Positions 52,676-61,615 of a stretch of 64,000 nucleotides of DNA are shown here, in pieces; positions within the stretch are counted from its first letter, which is position 1, and each line of letters opens with the position of its first letter. The translations under genes were made by a program, and so were the position numbers. This DNA comes from WHSW01 sp963828755. Its GTDB lineage: Bacteria; Actinomycetota; Thermoleophilia; Solirubrobacterales; 70-9. The stretch is from the NCBI GenBank assembly GCA_963828755.1, contig CAWHFY010000014.1, forward strand, positions 62,001-126,000. Direction: 5' to 3'. The notes beneath the pieces are model-generated. The model was given only the letters and a program-made list of their open reading frames with translations. It did not search any database and had not been told where the DNA came from.

Positions 52676-53353
52676 CTGCGCATCGACGTCTTCACGCTGT
52701 TCCCGGAATGGTTCGGGTGGTTCGGTGAGCAGCGCCACGTCCGCAACGCGGTCGAGCTGGGCTCCGAGCTGCGGCTGTTCAACTACCGCGACACGACCCC
52801 GCTGACCGGCGGCCAGGTCGACGACTCGCCCTACGGCGGCGGCGCCGGGATGGTGATGCGCGTCGACGTCGTCGACGCTGCTCTGCGCGCCGCCTACGGC
52901 GACGAGCGACCGCCCGCCCGGGTGATCGTGATGGCGCCCTCGGGCCGCCCGCTCGACGACGCGCTCGCCGGCGAGCTCGCGGCCGAGGAGCACCTGGCGC
53001 TCTTGTGCGGGCGCTACGAGGGCATCGACGAGCGGGTCCGCCGGCACCTGGCCGACGACGCGATCTCGATCGGGCCCTACGTGCTCGCCGGCGGCGAGCT
53101 CGCCGCGATGGTCGTCGCCGACACGGTCCTGCGCAAACTCCCCGGGGCGCTCGGCCACGCGGAGAGCGCGCTCGAGGAGTCGTTCTCCGAGGCGCTCGGC
53201 GGCGCGCCCGAGTATCCGCACTACACGCGGCCGGCCAGCTACCGGGGCTGGGAGGTGCCCGAGGTCCTGCTCTCGGGCGACCACGCGCGGGTGCGCGAAT
53301 GGCGGCTGGAGCGCAGCCGCGAGGCCGGTGACGGCGGCTTCGGCGCTGCTTAG
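52676..53353 (+). CDS. trmD: tRNA (guanine-37-N1) methyltransferase, CTG start
   Basis: A 225-residue knotted methyltransferase that prevents frameshifting by modifying G37. RIDVFTLFPEWFGWF opens the protein, with DDSPYGGGAGMVMRVDVVDA, LLCGRYEGIDERVRRHLADD and SIGPYVLAGGELAAMVVADT following, and EYPHYTRPASYRGWEVPEVL near the end. TrmD normally starts M-R-I-D, and here the codon before RIDVF is CTG (52676); no ATG, GTG or TTG is available nearby in frame. The protein is otherwise complete. CTG is therefore the likely start. Confidence 0.93.
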   Translation: MRIDVFTLFPEWFGWFGEQRHVRNAVELGSELRLFNYRDTTPLTGGQVDDSPYGGGAGMVMRVDVVDAALRAAYGDERPPARVIVMAPSGRPLDDALAGELAAEEHLALLCGRYEGIDERVRRHLADDAISIGPYVLAGGELAAMVVADTVLRKLPGALGHAESALEESFSEALGGAPEYPHYTRPASYRGWEVPEVLLSGDHARVREWRLERSREAGDGGFGAA

Positions 53354-53365
53354 CAGCGAGTTGTC

Positions 53366-53371
53366 TACTAT
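53366..53371 (+). promoter_or_regulatory. -10-like TACTAT before the rplS leader
   Basis: TACTAT lies about 10 bases upstream of a terminator-like hairpin. A transcript from here would start just before that hairpin, giving a roughly 80-base rplS leader. Confidence 0.4.
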
Positions 53372-53381
53372 CTGACGCCCG

Positions 53382-53407
53382 CGCGGGGCTCCGGTCCCGC
53401 GTTTTTT
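53382..53407 (+). terminator. intrinsic terminator or attenuator upstream of rplS
   Basis: CGCGGG (53382-53387) pairs with CCCGCG (53396-53401) and is followed by six Ts (53402-53407). This is the only textbook hairpin-plus-U-tract in the window. It ends the trmD transcript, attenuates rplS, or both. Confidence 0.7.
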
Positions 53408-53459
53408 CCGGCCCTCGGACGACAATCGCGGCCGAGGAGCCGACGCCAGGACAGACTTC

Positions 53460-54104
53460 ATGAGCACGATCATCGAGAGCATCGAGCAGCGCCAGCTGAA
53501 GAAGGTGCCGCGGTTTGCGGCCGGCGACCGCGTGCGCGTGCACTTCCAGGTGATCGAGGGAACCCGCAAGCGGACCCAGGTCTTCGAGGGCATCGTCATC
53601 GCCCGCCAGGGCAGCGGCGTGCGCGAGACCTTCACCGTCCGCAAGCAGTCGTTCGGGGTCGGGGTCGAGCGGACCTTCCCTTTGCACTCGCCGAAGATCG
53701 AGCAGCTCGAGGTCGTCGCCCGCGGCGCCGTGCGCCGGGCGAAGCTCTACTACCTGCGCGGCCGGGTCGGCAAGCGCGCCCGCGTCGCCGAGCGCCGCTG
53801 GGGGATCGAGGACGACCTCGTCCTCGCGCAGGCGCCGGAGCCGGTCGCGATCGACTCCGAGGGCGCCGCCCAGGAGGAGGTCGAGCCGATCGAGCCCGCG
53901 GAGGGCGCCGACGAGTCCGCGGAGGCGGGCGAGGAGGCTCCGGAGGCCGCCTCCGAGCGGACCGAAGGGCCCGAGGTAGCGGCCGAGGAAGCCGCTGAGC
54001 CGGAGGCGTCGGCGGACGACGCCGCCGCGCCAGAGGCCGCTGAAGAACCAGAGGCCTCCTCAGAATCCGACGGCGAGGCCGCGGATTCCGAGGACGCCAG
54101 CTGA
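53460..54104 (+). CDS. rplS: 50S ribosomal protein L19 with long acidic C-terminal tail
   Basis: A 214-residue protein. Residues 1-115 are normal L19: QRQLKKVPRFAAGDRVRVHF, EGIVIARQGSGVRETFTVRK and VERTFPLHSPKIEQLEVVAR. Residues about 125-214 form an unusual tail made almost only of Glu, Ala, Asp, Ser and Pro (for example AEGADESAEAGEEAPEAASE). L19 in most bacteria ends near residue 115-120. The tail is in frame and free of stop codons. An attenuator-like hairpin precedes the gene; the stop overlaps the lepB start (CTGA). Confidence 0.94.
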   Translation: MSTIIESIEQRQLKKVPRFAAGDRVRVHFQVIEGTRKRTQVFEGIVIARQGSGVRETFTVRKQSFGVGVERTFPLHSPKIEQLEVVARGAVRRAKLYYLRGRVGKRARVAERRWGIEDDLVLAQAPEPVAIDSEGAAQEEVEPIEPAEGADESAEAGEEAPEAASERTEGPEVAAEEAAEPEASADDAAAPEAAEEPEASSESDGEAADSEDAS

Positions 54105-54713
54105 TCCCGAAGCCGACAACCGGACTCGGGGCGGCCGTCGAGCTCGTCATCATCGTCGCGCTCGCGATCGGTCTCGCGCTCGGCATCCAGGCGTTCGTGG
54201 TGAAGCCGTACCAGATCCCCTCCGAGTCGATGGAACCCACCCTCGACGTCGGCCAGCGGGTGCTCGTGAACCGGGTGTCGACGCGACTCGGCAGCGACCC
54301 GTCGCCCGGTGACGTCGTCGTCTTCCACCCGCCCGCCGGCGCCGCCGACAACAAGTGCGGAGCACCGAAGGAGCCCGGTCAGCCGTGCCCGGCGCCGACC
54401 GACGCGGAGGCCGACGAGAACTTCATCAAGCGCGTCGTCGCCGTGTCCGGGCGACACCCTGTCGATCAAGAACGGGATCCCGATCGTCAACGGTGAGCCG
54501 TTCACCGGCGACTGGGAAATCCGCCCATGTCGCGGGATCGGCGGCTGCGATTTCCCGAAGCCGATCACCATTCCACCCGATCACTACTTCATGATGGGCG
54601 ACAATCGTGGAGCCAGCGACGACAGCCGCTACTGGGGCCCCGTCCCCCGAGACTGGATCATCGGCGAAGCCTTCTTCACCTACTGGCCGCCGGACCGGCT
54701 CGGCTTCCTCTAA
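54101..54713 (+). CDS. lepB: signal peptidase I, CTG start (frameshifted once)
   Basis: Membrane serine protease that removes signal peptides. A membrane segment (ELVIIVALAIGLALGIQAFV) is followed by the catalytic Ser in QIPSESMEPTLDVGQR and the catalytic Lys in NFIKRVVAVSG. The Gly-Asp motif is MMGDNRGASDDSRYWGP. The only in-frame start that keeps the membrane anchor is CTG at 54101, overlapping the rplS stop; GTG at 54197 would delete the anchor. A surplus base near 54450 shifts the frame; removing it gives 203 residues. Confidence 0.9.
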
Positions 54714-54715
54714 GC

Positions 54716-54750
54716 AGGCGCCTCAACAGCGGCGCGGGTCGGCTACGCCT
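54716..54750 (+). repeat. R2 repeat copy C (shorter)
   Basis: AGGCGCCTCAACAGCGGCGC followed by GGGTCGGCTACGCCT, matching the left part of copies A and B. It begins two bases after the lepB stop and lies in the open frame leading into rnhB. Confidence 0.75.
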
Positions 54751-54810
54751 GCCAAGCCGTCGGGCGCCGCTGCGGCGGCCGCGAAACGGCGCCGCCGCCG
54801 GGCGGCGAAG

Positions 54811-55434
54811 CTGTTCAAGTTCGACCGCGAGCTCGGCTGCCGGTACGTCGCCGGCGCCGACGAGGCGGGGCGCGGATCGCTCGCCGGACCGCTGGTCGCC
54901 GCCGGGGTGCTGCTCGACTACGAGCGGCTGAGCATGCGCGACCGCCGCGCGCTCGGCGACCTCGACGACTCCAAGCAGCGCACCGCTGAGCAGCGCGAGG
55001 CGCTCTATCCGATCGTGATCCGCGCCGCGGCCAGGGTCGCGGTGACGATCCGCTGCGTGCGCGGGATCGACTCGCGCGGGCTGCACGTGACCAACCTCGA
55101 GGCGCTCGCGCGCAGCCTCGAGCGGGTCGCCGTGCCCGGCGCGGCCTGCCTCACTGACGGCTTTCGCGTCCCCGCATGCCGGGTCGAGCATCGTGCCGTG
55201 ATCGACGGCGACGCGCGCAGCGCCGCGATCGCCGCCGCGTCGGTGATCGCGAAGGTGACCCGGGACCGGTTCATGCACCGGATCGCCGCCGAGCATCCCG
55301 ACTTCGGGTTCGAGGGCAACGTCGGCTACTCGACCCCGGATCACCGTGCCGCGATCATCGAGCACGGGCCGTCGCCGCTTCACCGCCGCTCGTTCGCCTC
55401 GATCGCCTACAGCCAGCTCCGGCTCGCCGAATAG
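54811..55434 (+). CDS. rnhB: ribonuclease HII (start uncertain)
   Basis: Removes RNA from RNA-DNA hybrids. YVAGADEAGRGSLAGPLVAA holds the first catalytic Asp-Glu pair, LDDSKQRTAEQREALYP and AIAAASVIAKVTRDRFM follow, and NVGYSTPDHRAAIIEHGPSP is the C-terminal block. There is no ATG, GTG or TTG between the lepB stop and the conserved N terminus. CTG at 54811 (followed by FKFDRELG) would give 207 residues. Otherwise translation must begin inside lepB at 54607 and read through the R2 repeat. The catalytic domain itself is intact. Confidence 0.9.
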   Translation: MFKFDRELGCRYVAGADEAGRGSLAGPLVAAGVLLDYERLSMRDRRALGDLDDSKQRTAEQREALYPIVIRAAARVAVTIRCVRGIDSRGLHVTNLEALARSLERVAVPGAACLTDGFRVPACRVEHRAVIDGDARSAAIAAASVIAKVTRDRFMHRIAAEHPDFGFEGNVGYSTPDHRAAIIEHGPSPLHRRSFASIAYSQLRLAE

Positions 55435-55446
55435 CGAGCCGCAGGA

Positions 55447-55833
55447 CTAGAACGCCGCGCGCAGGTGCTCGTACTCGACCACCCGGCCGGCGGCATCGAG
55501 GCGCAGGCCGACGACGTCGAAGCGCAGCTCGCGGTGGCGGGGCACGTCGTAGCCGCGCTCGCGCAGCCACGCGGCGGCGAGCCCGCGCAGCTTCGCGCGC
55601 TTGCGCGGGCCGACCGCCATCGCGGGAGTCTCGGGCCCGAGCGTCGACCCGGCTCGGCGGGCCTTCACCTCGACGAACACGAGCGCGTCGCCGTCGATCG
55701 CGACGAGGTCGAGCTCGCCGCGAACGCCGCCGGGGCGCTCGTTGCGCGCGACGACCGACCAGCCGTCTCGCTCGAGCCGTCGCGCGACTTCGTCCTCGGC
55801 CGCGCGGCCGAGTTGCTGGCGCGCCGCGGTCAT
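55447..55833 (-). CDS. yraN: UPF0102 (YraN) family nuclease-like protein
   Basis: A 128-residue protein with a restriction-endonuclease-like fold. LGRAAEDEVARRLERDGWSV, then RNERPGGVRGELDLVAIDGD and LVFVEVKARR provide the E-x(n)-D-x(n)-E-x-K pattern. The ATG at 55833 fits the family N terminus. It usually stands between rnhB and comM, on the same strand; here it is on the opposite strand and convergent with rnhB. The cellular role is unknown, though it is often grouped with DNA processing. Confidence 0.9.
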   Translation of the reverse strand: MTAARQQLGRAAEDEVARRLERDGWSVVARNERPGGVRGELDLVAIDGDALVFVEVKARRAGSTLGPETPAMAVGPRKRAKLRGLAAAWLRERGYDVPRHRELRFDVVGLRLDAAGRVVEYEHLRAAF

Positions 55834-55987
55834 CGCGCGGACGTTAGGCCGGACGGGCGCGCGCGTGGCGCGCTGAGCGTGCCGAGAGCGTGCCGGATTG
55901 CTCACGCCGTGGCGCGGCTTCAAATGGCGGCGCGAGCTTGGTCTCGTCTCGGCACTTTGGGCGCGCCACCCGCGCGTCGGCGCCGCC

Positions 55988-55993
55988 TACGTT
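55988..55993 (+). promoter_or_regulatory. -10-like TACGTT before comM
   Basis: TACGTT ends 7 bases before the comM GTG. Confidence 0.45.
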
Positions 55994-56000
55994 CGAGGCC

Positions 56001-57488
56001 GTGCTCGCCACCGCCCACACCTTCACCGTGCTCGGCGTCGACGCCCGCGAGATCCGGGTCGAGGTCGACGTGCGCCAGGGCCTGCCGTCGTTCGCGCTCG
56101 TCGGGCTGCCGGATACGGCGGTGCGCGAGTCACGCGAGCGAGTGCGGGCGGCGCTCGTCAACTCCGGGTTCGAATACCCGCAGCGGCGGATCACGGCCAA
56201 CCTGGCACCGGCCGACCTGCGCAAGGCTGGGCCCGGGTTCGACCTCGCGATCGCCGCCGCGGTGCTCGCCGCGACCGGGCAACTGCCCGCGACGGCGCTC
56301 GACGACGTGGCGCTCGCGGGGGAGCTCGCCCTCGACGGGTCGCTGCGCCCGGTCGCCGGAGCCCTGGCGATGGCGGAGCGCGCTGCCGCTGCCGGGCTGC
56401 GGGCGATCGTCGTGCCGTCGGGAAACGGCGCCGAGGCGGCGCTGGTCGCCGGCGGGAGGGTGGTCGCGATCGATCGCCTCGAGCAGCTCGGCGAGCTCGG
56501 CGGAGACGCCGAGCCGGCCCCGGAGGCGCCGGCGGTCGGGTCGAATGGCAACGTCACGGCCTTGCCCGACCTCGCCGACCTGCGAGGTCAGCCCGGGCTA
56601 CGGCGCGCGCTCGAGGTCGCAGCGGCCGGCGGCCACAGCATGCTGATCACCGGGCCGCCGGGGGCTGGCAAGTCGATGGCGGCACGGCGGCTGCCCTCGA
56701 TCCTGCCGGCTCTCGATCGCGGCGAGGCGATCGCGGCCGCCCGGGTCGCGAGCGCCTGCGGCCGGCCGATCGAGGCGGCGCTCGCCGGGCGGCGACCGTT
56801 TCGCGCCCCGCATCACACGATCTCGACCGCGGGGCTGATCGGGGGCGGGAACCCGCCGCGTCCCGGCGAGGTGACGCTCGCCCACGAGGGGGTGCTCTTC
56901 CTGGACGAGCTGCCGGAGTTCGGGCGGCCGGCGCTCGAAGCGCTGCGCCAGCCGCTCGAGGACGGCAGCGTGCGGATCTCCCGAGCGCAGTACTCGGTCG
57001 AGCTGCCGTGCCGATTTCAGCTGATCGCCGCCGCCAACCCATGCCCGTGCGGACGCGGCCAGCGCTCGGGCGACTGCACCTGCGAGCCGGTTGCCTTGCG
57101 GGCCTACGCGGCGAAGCTCTCCGCCGCGCTCGCCGACCGGATCGACATCGCGGCCGTGGTCGAGCAGCCGCCGCCCGAGTCGTTTGCCGAACCGGGGGAG
57201 GGATCGGCGGCGGTCGCCGAACGGGTGCTGGCGGCGCGCGAGCGCCAGCGGGCGCGAAATCCCGCCGGGCGCCCGAACGCGGAGCTCGCGGCCGCCCAGA
57301 TCGACATCGACGTCGCGATCGAGGCGCGGCTCGCCGCGGGCTCGCTGAAGCCCGGGCGACTCGGCGGCCGTGGGCGCGAGCGAACGCTGCGTCTGGCGCG
57401 GACGATCGCCGACCTCGACCGCGCGGGGCGGGTCCGGGTCGAGGACGTCGAGGAGGCGCTGTCGCTGCGCCGCCGCGAGGCGACATGA
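56001..57488 (+). CDS. comM: YifB/ComM-family Mg-chelatase-like AAA+ ATPase
   Basis: A 495-residue AAA+ protein. The N-terminal Lon-like domain (1-170) includes LPSFALVGLPDTAVRESRER. Walker A is LITGPPGAGKSMAARRLPSI, and Walker B is VLFLDELPEFGRPALEAL. The C-terminal region has a cysteine cluster (NPCPCGRGQRSGDCTCEP) and the Mg-chelatase C domain. ComM promotes branch migration in natural transformation in Vibrio, and it is coupled here to dprA by an ATGA overlap. The GTG at 56001 fits the upstream TACGTT box. Confidence 0.93.
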   Translation: MLATAHTFTVLGVDAREIRVEVDVRQGLPSFALVGLPDTAVRESRERVRAALVNSGFEYPQRRITANLAPADLRKAGPGFDLAIAAAVLAATGQLPATALDDVALAGELALDGSLRPVAGALAMAERAAAAGLRAIVVPSGNGAEAALVAGGRVVAIDRLEQLGELGGDAEPAPEAPAVGSNGNVTALPDLADLRGQPGLRRALEVAAAGGHSMLITGPPGAGKSMAARRLPSILPALDRGEAIAAARVASACGRPIEAALAGRRPFRAPHHTISTAGLIGGGNPPRPGEVTLAHEGVLFLDELPEFGRPALEALRQPLEDGSVRISRAQYSVELPCRFQLIAAANPCPCGRGQRSGDCTCEPVALRAYAAKLSAALADRIDIAAVVEQPPPESFAEPGEGSAAVAERVLAARERQRARNPAGRPNAELAAAQIDIDVAIEARLAAGSLKPGRLGGRGRERTLRLARTIADLDRAGRVRVEDVEEALSLRRREAT

Positions 57489-58423
57489 GCGGCTCGGACG
57501 ATCGCGATGGGGTCTGGCGGGTCGCGGCCGCCGACGAGGCCTACCCCGCGGCGCTTCGCGAGCTCGACCGCGGTGAGCGCCCGACCGTGTTCGGGGTCGG
57601 CCATCGGCAGCTCCTCGCGGGGCTCGACCGAGCGCCTGCCGTGACGATCGTCGGCGCCCGTCAGGCGAGCTCCTATGGGCTGCGGGTCGCGGAGTCGCTG
57701 GCGCGCGATCTCGCTCTGGCCGGGATCGCCGTGGTCAGCGGGATGGCCCGGGGAATCGACGCGGCCGCGCACCGGGGCGCGCTCGCCGGCGGCGGGATGA
57801 CGCTCGCCGTGCTCGCCGGCGGGCCGGACATCGCCTACCCGGCGAGCAACCGCGAGCTCTACGCGCGGATCGTCGAGTGCGGCGCGGCGATCTCCGAGCA
57901 CCCGCCGGGACGCACCGCCGAGCGGCATCATTTCGCGCAGCGCAACCGGATCATGGCTGCGCTCGGCGCGGTGACGGTGATCGTCGAGGCGGCGCAGCCG
58001 TCCGGCAGCCTGATCACCGCGGACGCCGCGCTGCGCCTGGGGCGCACCGTCGGGTCGGTCCCGGGTCAGCTCGGGGTCCGAGTCGCCGAGGGCACGAACG
58101 ACCTGATCAAGGAGGGCGCCCATCTGATCCGCGATGCTCGCGACGTCCTCGACCTCATCTTCGGAGTGGGGATGGCGGGGTTCGACCGCGCTGCTCCGGG
58201 CGCGGCCCCGGCCCCGCGGGCCGGGCCGCCGCTCGACCGGGGTCTGAGCGAGCTGCTCGAGCTGGTGCGCGGCGGGGCGGCGACCGTCGACCGGCTCGCG
58301 GCCGAGGCGCGGGTCGCGTCGCGGGAGGTCGGGGTCGGGCTTGCCCGGCTCGAGCTGCTCGGCTACGTCGTGGCCGATCCGCTCGGCGGCTACGCGCCCA
58401 CCGCGCTGCGCGCGCCCGAATAA
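57485..58423 (+). CDS. dprA: DNA processing protein DprA
   Basis: A 312-residue Rossmann-fold protein that loads RecA on incoming single-stranded DNA. Family blocks are TIVGARQASSYGLRVAESLA, VSGMARGIDAAAHRGALAGG, LAGGPDIAYPASNRELYARI, FAQRNRIMAALGAVTVIVEA and SGSLITADAALRLGRTVGSV. A C-terminal winged-helix domain begins near residue 250 (GLSELLELVRGGAATVDRLA). It is coupled to comM; both suggest at least a relic of natural transformation, but no uptake genes are in the window. Confidence 0.95.
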   Translation: MSGSDDRDGVWRVAAADEAYPAALRELDRGERPTVFGVGHRQLLAGLDRAPAVTIVGARQASSYGLRVAESLARDLALAGIAVVSGMARGIDAAAHRGALAGGGMTLAVLAGGPDIAYPASNRELYARIVECGAAISEHPPGRTAERHHFAQRNRIMAALGAVTVIVEAAQPSGSLITADAALRLGRTVGSVPGQLGVRVAEGTNDLIKEGAHLIRDARDVLDLIFGVGMAGFDRAAPGAAPAPRAGPPLDRGLSELLELVRGGAATVDRLAAEARVASREVGVGLARLELLGYVVADPLGGYAPTALRAPE

Positions 58424-58426
58424 CCT
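58421..58426 (+). promoter_or_regulatory. -10-like TAACCT before thiD
   Basis: TAACCT begins at the dprA stop codon and ends 7 bases before the thiD GTG. Confidence 0.45.
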
Positions 58427-58433
58427 CAATCGA

Positions 58434-59255
58434 GTGCCCGCAAAGATCCCGACCTGCCTGTCGATCGCCGGATCGGACTCCGGCGGCGGCGCCGGAATCC
58501 AGGCCGACCTGAAGGCGTTCGCGCGCTGCGGCGTCCACGGGACGACCGCGATCACGGCGCTCACGGCCCAGAACACGGTCGGGGTCGAGTTGATCGCCCC
58601 GGTCGCCCCCGAGATGATCGTCGCCCAGATCCACGCGGTCGCGGTCGACATCGGCGTCGACGCGGTCAAGGTCGGGATGCTGGCCGACGAGACGACGATC
58701 GACGCGGTGCTCGAAGGCCTCGAGCTGGTCGGCTCGGCCCCGGTCGTGGTCGACCCCGTGATGGTCTCCGAGAGCGGCGCGACGTTGCTCGACCCGGCGG
58801 CGCGGGCGGCGCTGATCGAGCGGGTGCTGCCGCGCGCCGACGTCGTGACCCCCAACGTGCCCGAGGCGCGGGCGCTCTCGGGGCTCGGGGCCGGGGCCTC
58901 GAGCGCCGAGCTCGGCGAGGCGCTGCTGGCGCTCGGCGCGGGCGCCGCGGTGGTCACCGGCGGCCACGCCGAGGACGGGGCCGACATCCTGGTCGAGCGC
59001 TCCGGGACGTTGTCGATCGGCGGGCCTCGGTACCCGGACGGCGCCGCGCACGGCTCCGGTTGCACCCACAGCTCGGCACTGGCGGCGTTCTTGGCCCGCG
59101 GCCACGAGCTCGGCGAGGCCGCCCGCTGGGCCCGGGAGATCGCGGCCGAGGCGGTCGGCAACGGCCTTCGCGAGCTCGGCGCGGGCGCCGGGCCGGTCGA
59201 CGTCTTCGGGCTCGCGTCCCGGGCCGCTGGCGGCGAGCGCTCCGCGGGGGCATAA
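58434..59255 (+). CDS. thiD: hydroxymethylpyrimidine/phosphomethylpyrimidine kinase
   Basis: A 273-residue ribokinase-fold enzyme that phosphorylates the pyrimidine half of thiamine twice. CLSIAGSDSGGGAGIQADLK and GVHGTTAITALTAQNTVGV open the protein, VVDPVMVSESGATLL lies in the middle, and AHGSGCTHSSALAAFLARG contains the catalytic Cys and anion hole. No other thi gene and no TPP riboswitch are visible in the 10-base gap upstream. The GTG at 58434 is supported by the TAACCT box. Confidence 0.94.
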   Translation: MPAKIPTCLSIAGSDSGGGAGIQADLKAFARCGVHGTTAITALTAQNTVGVELIAPVAPEMIVAQIHAVAVDIGVDAVKVGMLADETTIDAVLEGLELVGSAPVVVDPVMVSESGATLLDPAARAALIERVLPRADVVTPNVPEARALSGLGAGASSAELGEALLALGAGAAVVTGGHAEDGADILVERSGTLSIGGPRYPDGAAHGSGCTHSSALAAFLARGHELGEAARWAREIAAEAVGNGLRELGAGAGPVDVFGLASRAAGGERSAGA

Positions 59256-59256
59256 T
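59251..59256 (+). promoter_or_regulatory. -10-like CATAAT
   Basis: CATAAT (overlapping the thiD stop) ends 7 bases before the ATG at 59264. It is close to the TATAAT consensus. Confidence 0.5.
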
Positions 59257-59263
59257 CGGGTCG

Positions 59264-59506
59264 ATGAAGCTCGTCCGCATGCAGGCCGGGCACGGCGACC
59301 TCTTGCTCGCCGAGGGCGACCCCGAGCTCGCCGCCGACGAGGAGCGCCTGATCGCCGAGTTCCGCCGCCAGCTCGACCTCGGGATGTGCGCGGCGGTGCC
59401 GACCAACGATCGCGGCCAGCGCCGCGCGGAGGTCGTGCGCGAGTTCGATCAGATCCCGCGCGACGCCGAGCGCGTGATCTTCTTCCCGAGGGCCGCGGGC
59501 GGCTGA
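59264..59506 (+). CDS. small protein of unknown function ending in Gly-Gly
   Basis: An 80-residue acidic protein I do not recognise. It starts MKLVRMQAGHGDLLLAEGDP, has a central helix (DEERLIAEFRRQLDLGM) and ends AERVIFFPRAAGG. The last strand and the terminal GlyGly resemble the ends of MoaD/ThiS-type beta-grasp proteins, but the helix order does not clearly fit and this may be chance. It forms an operon with the next gene, which starts two bases after its stop. A CATAAT box lies just upstream. Confidence 0.6.
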   Translation: MKLVRMQAGHGDLLLAEGDPELAADEERLIAEFRRQLDLGMCAAVPTNDRGQRRAEVVREFDQIPRDAERVIFFPRAAGG

Positions 59507-59508
59507 TC

Positions 59509-59892
59509 GTGGACCCCGCCGAGCAGCGAGCGCGTGAGCTTCTGCGGGCGGTGGTCGATGAGCGCGACTACGAGGCCTACGAGCAGCTGGGCTACATCTC
59601 GGTCGCCGGGCGCAACCCGCGCTACGCGTACCTCGTCTACCCGTACCGGCCGCTGGTCGCCTACGACACCGAGACCGGCGAGCTGCTCGCCGAGTACTGC
59701 GTCGGCTTCGACGACGACGGCGAGCGCCTGCCGCCCGCCGACGACGTGCTCGCCAAGTGGATGACGCTGCGGGGCAGCGAGTACGACCTGATCGCGGAGG
59801 CGAACCTGAACCTGCCCGGCCATCAGGTCGACCCCGGTCACGCGCGCCGCGACATCGCCCGCTTGCGAGAGCTCGAAACGCGCGCCTCTTAG
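59509..59892 (+). CDS. hypothetical protein, partner of the small Gly-Gly protein
   Basis: A 127-residue soluble protein, not recognised. The N terminus is helical (EQRARELLRAVVDERDYEAY). The core has aromatic strands (NPRYAYLVYPYRPLVAYDTE, ETGELLAEYCVGFDDDGERL) with a single cysteine. It continues KWMTLRGSEYDLIAEANLNL and ends with a basic helix. The GTG at 59509 is two bases after the previous stop, so the pair is translated together. It is followed at once by ilvD with its own promoter-like box. Confidence 0.6.
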   Translation: MDPAEQRARELLRAVVDERDYEAYEQLGYISVAGRNPRYAYLVYPYRPLVAYDTETGELLAEYCVGFDDDGERLPPADDVLAKWMTLRGSEYDLIAEANLNLPGHQVDPGHARRDIARLRELETRAS

Positions 59893-59895
59893 ACT
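59890..59895 (+). promoter_or_regulatory. -10-like TAGACT before ilvD
   Basis: TAGACT starts in the previous stop codon and ends 7 bases before the ilvD ATG. Confidence 0.45.
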
Positions 59896-59902
59896 GGCGG
59901 CG

Positions 59903-61598
<1,696 letters not shown>

Positions 61599-61615
61599 GC
61601 GGCCGAGCGGCGCCG

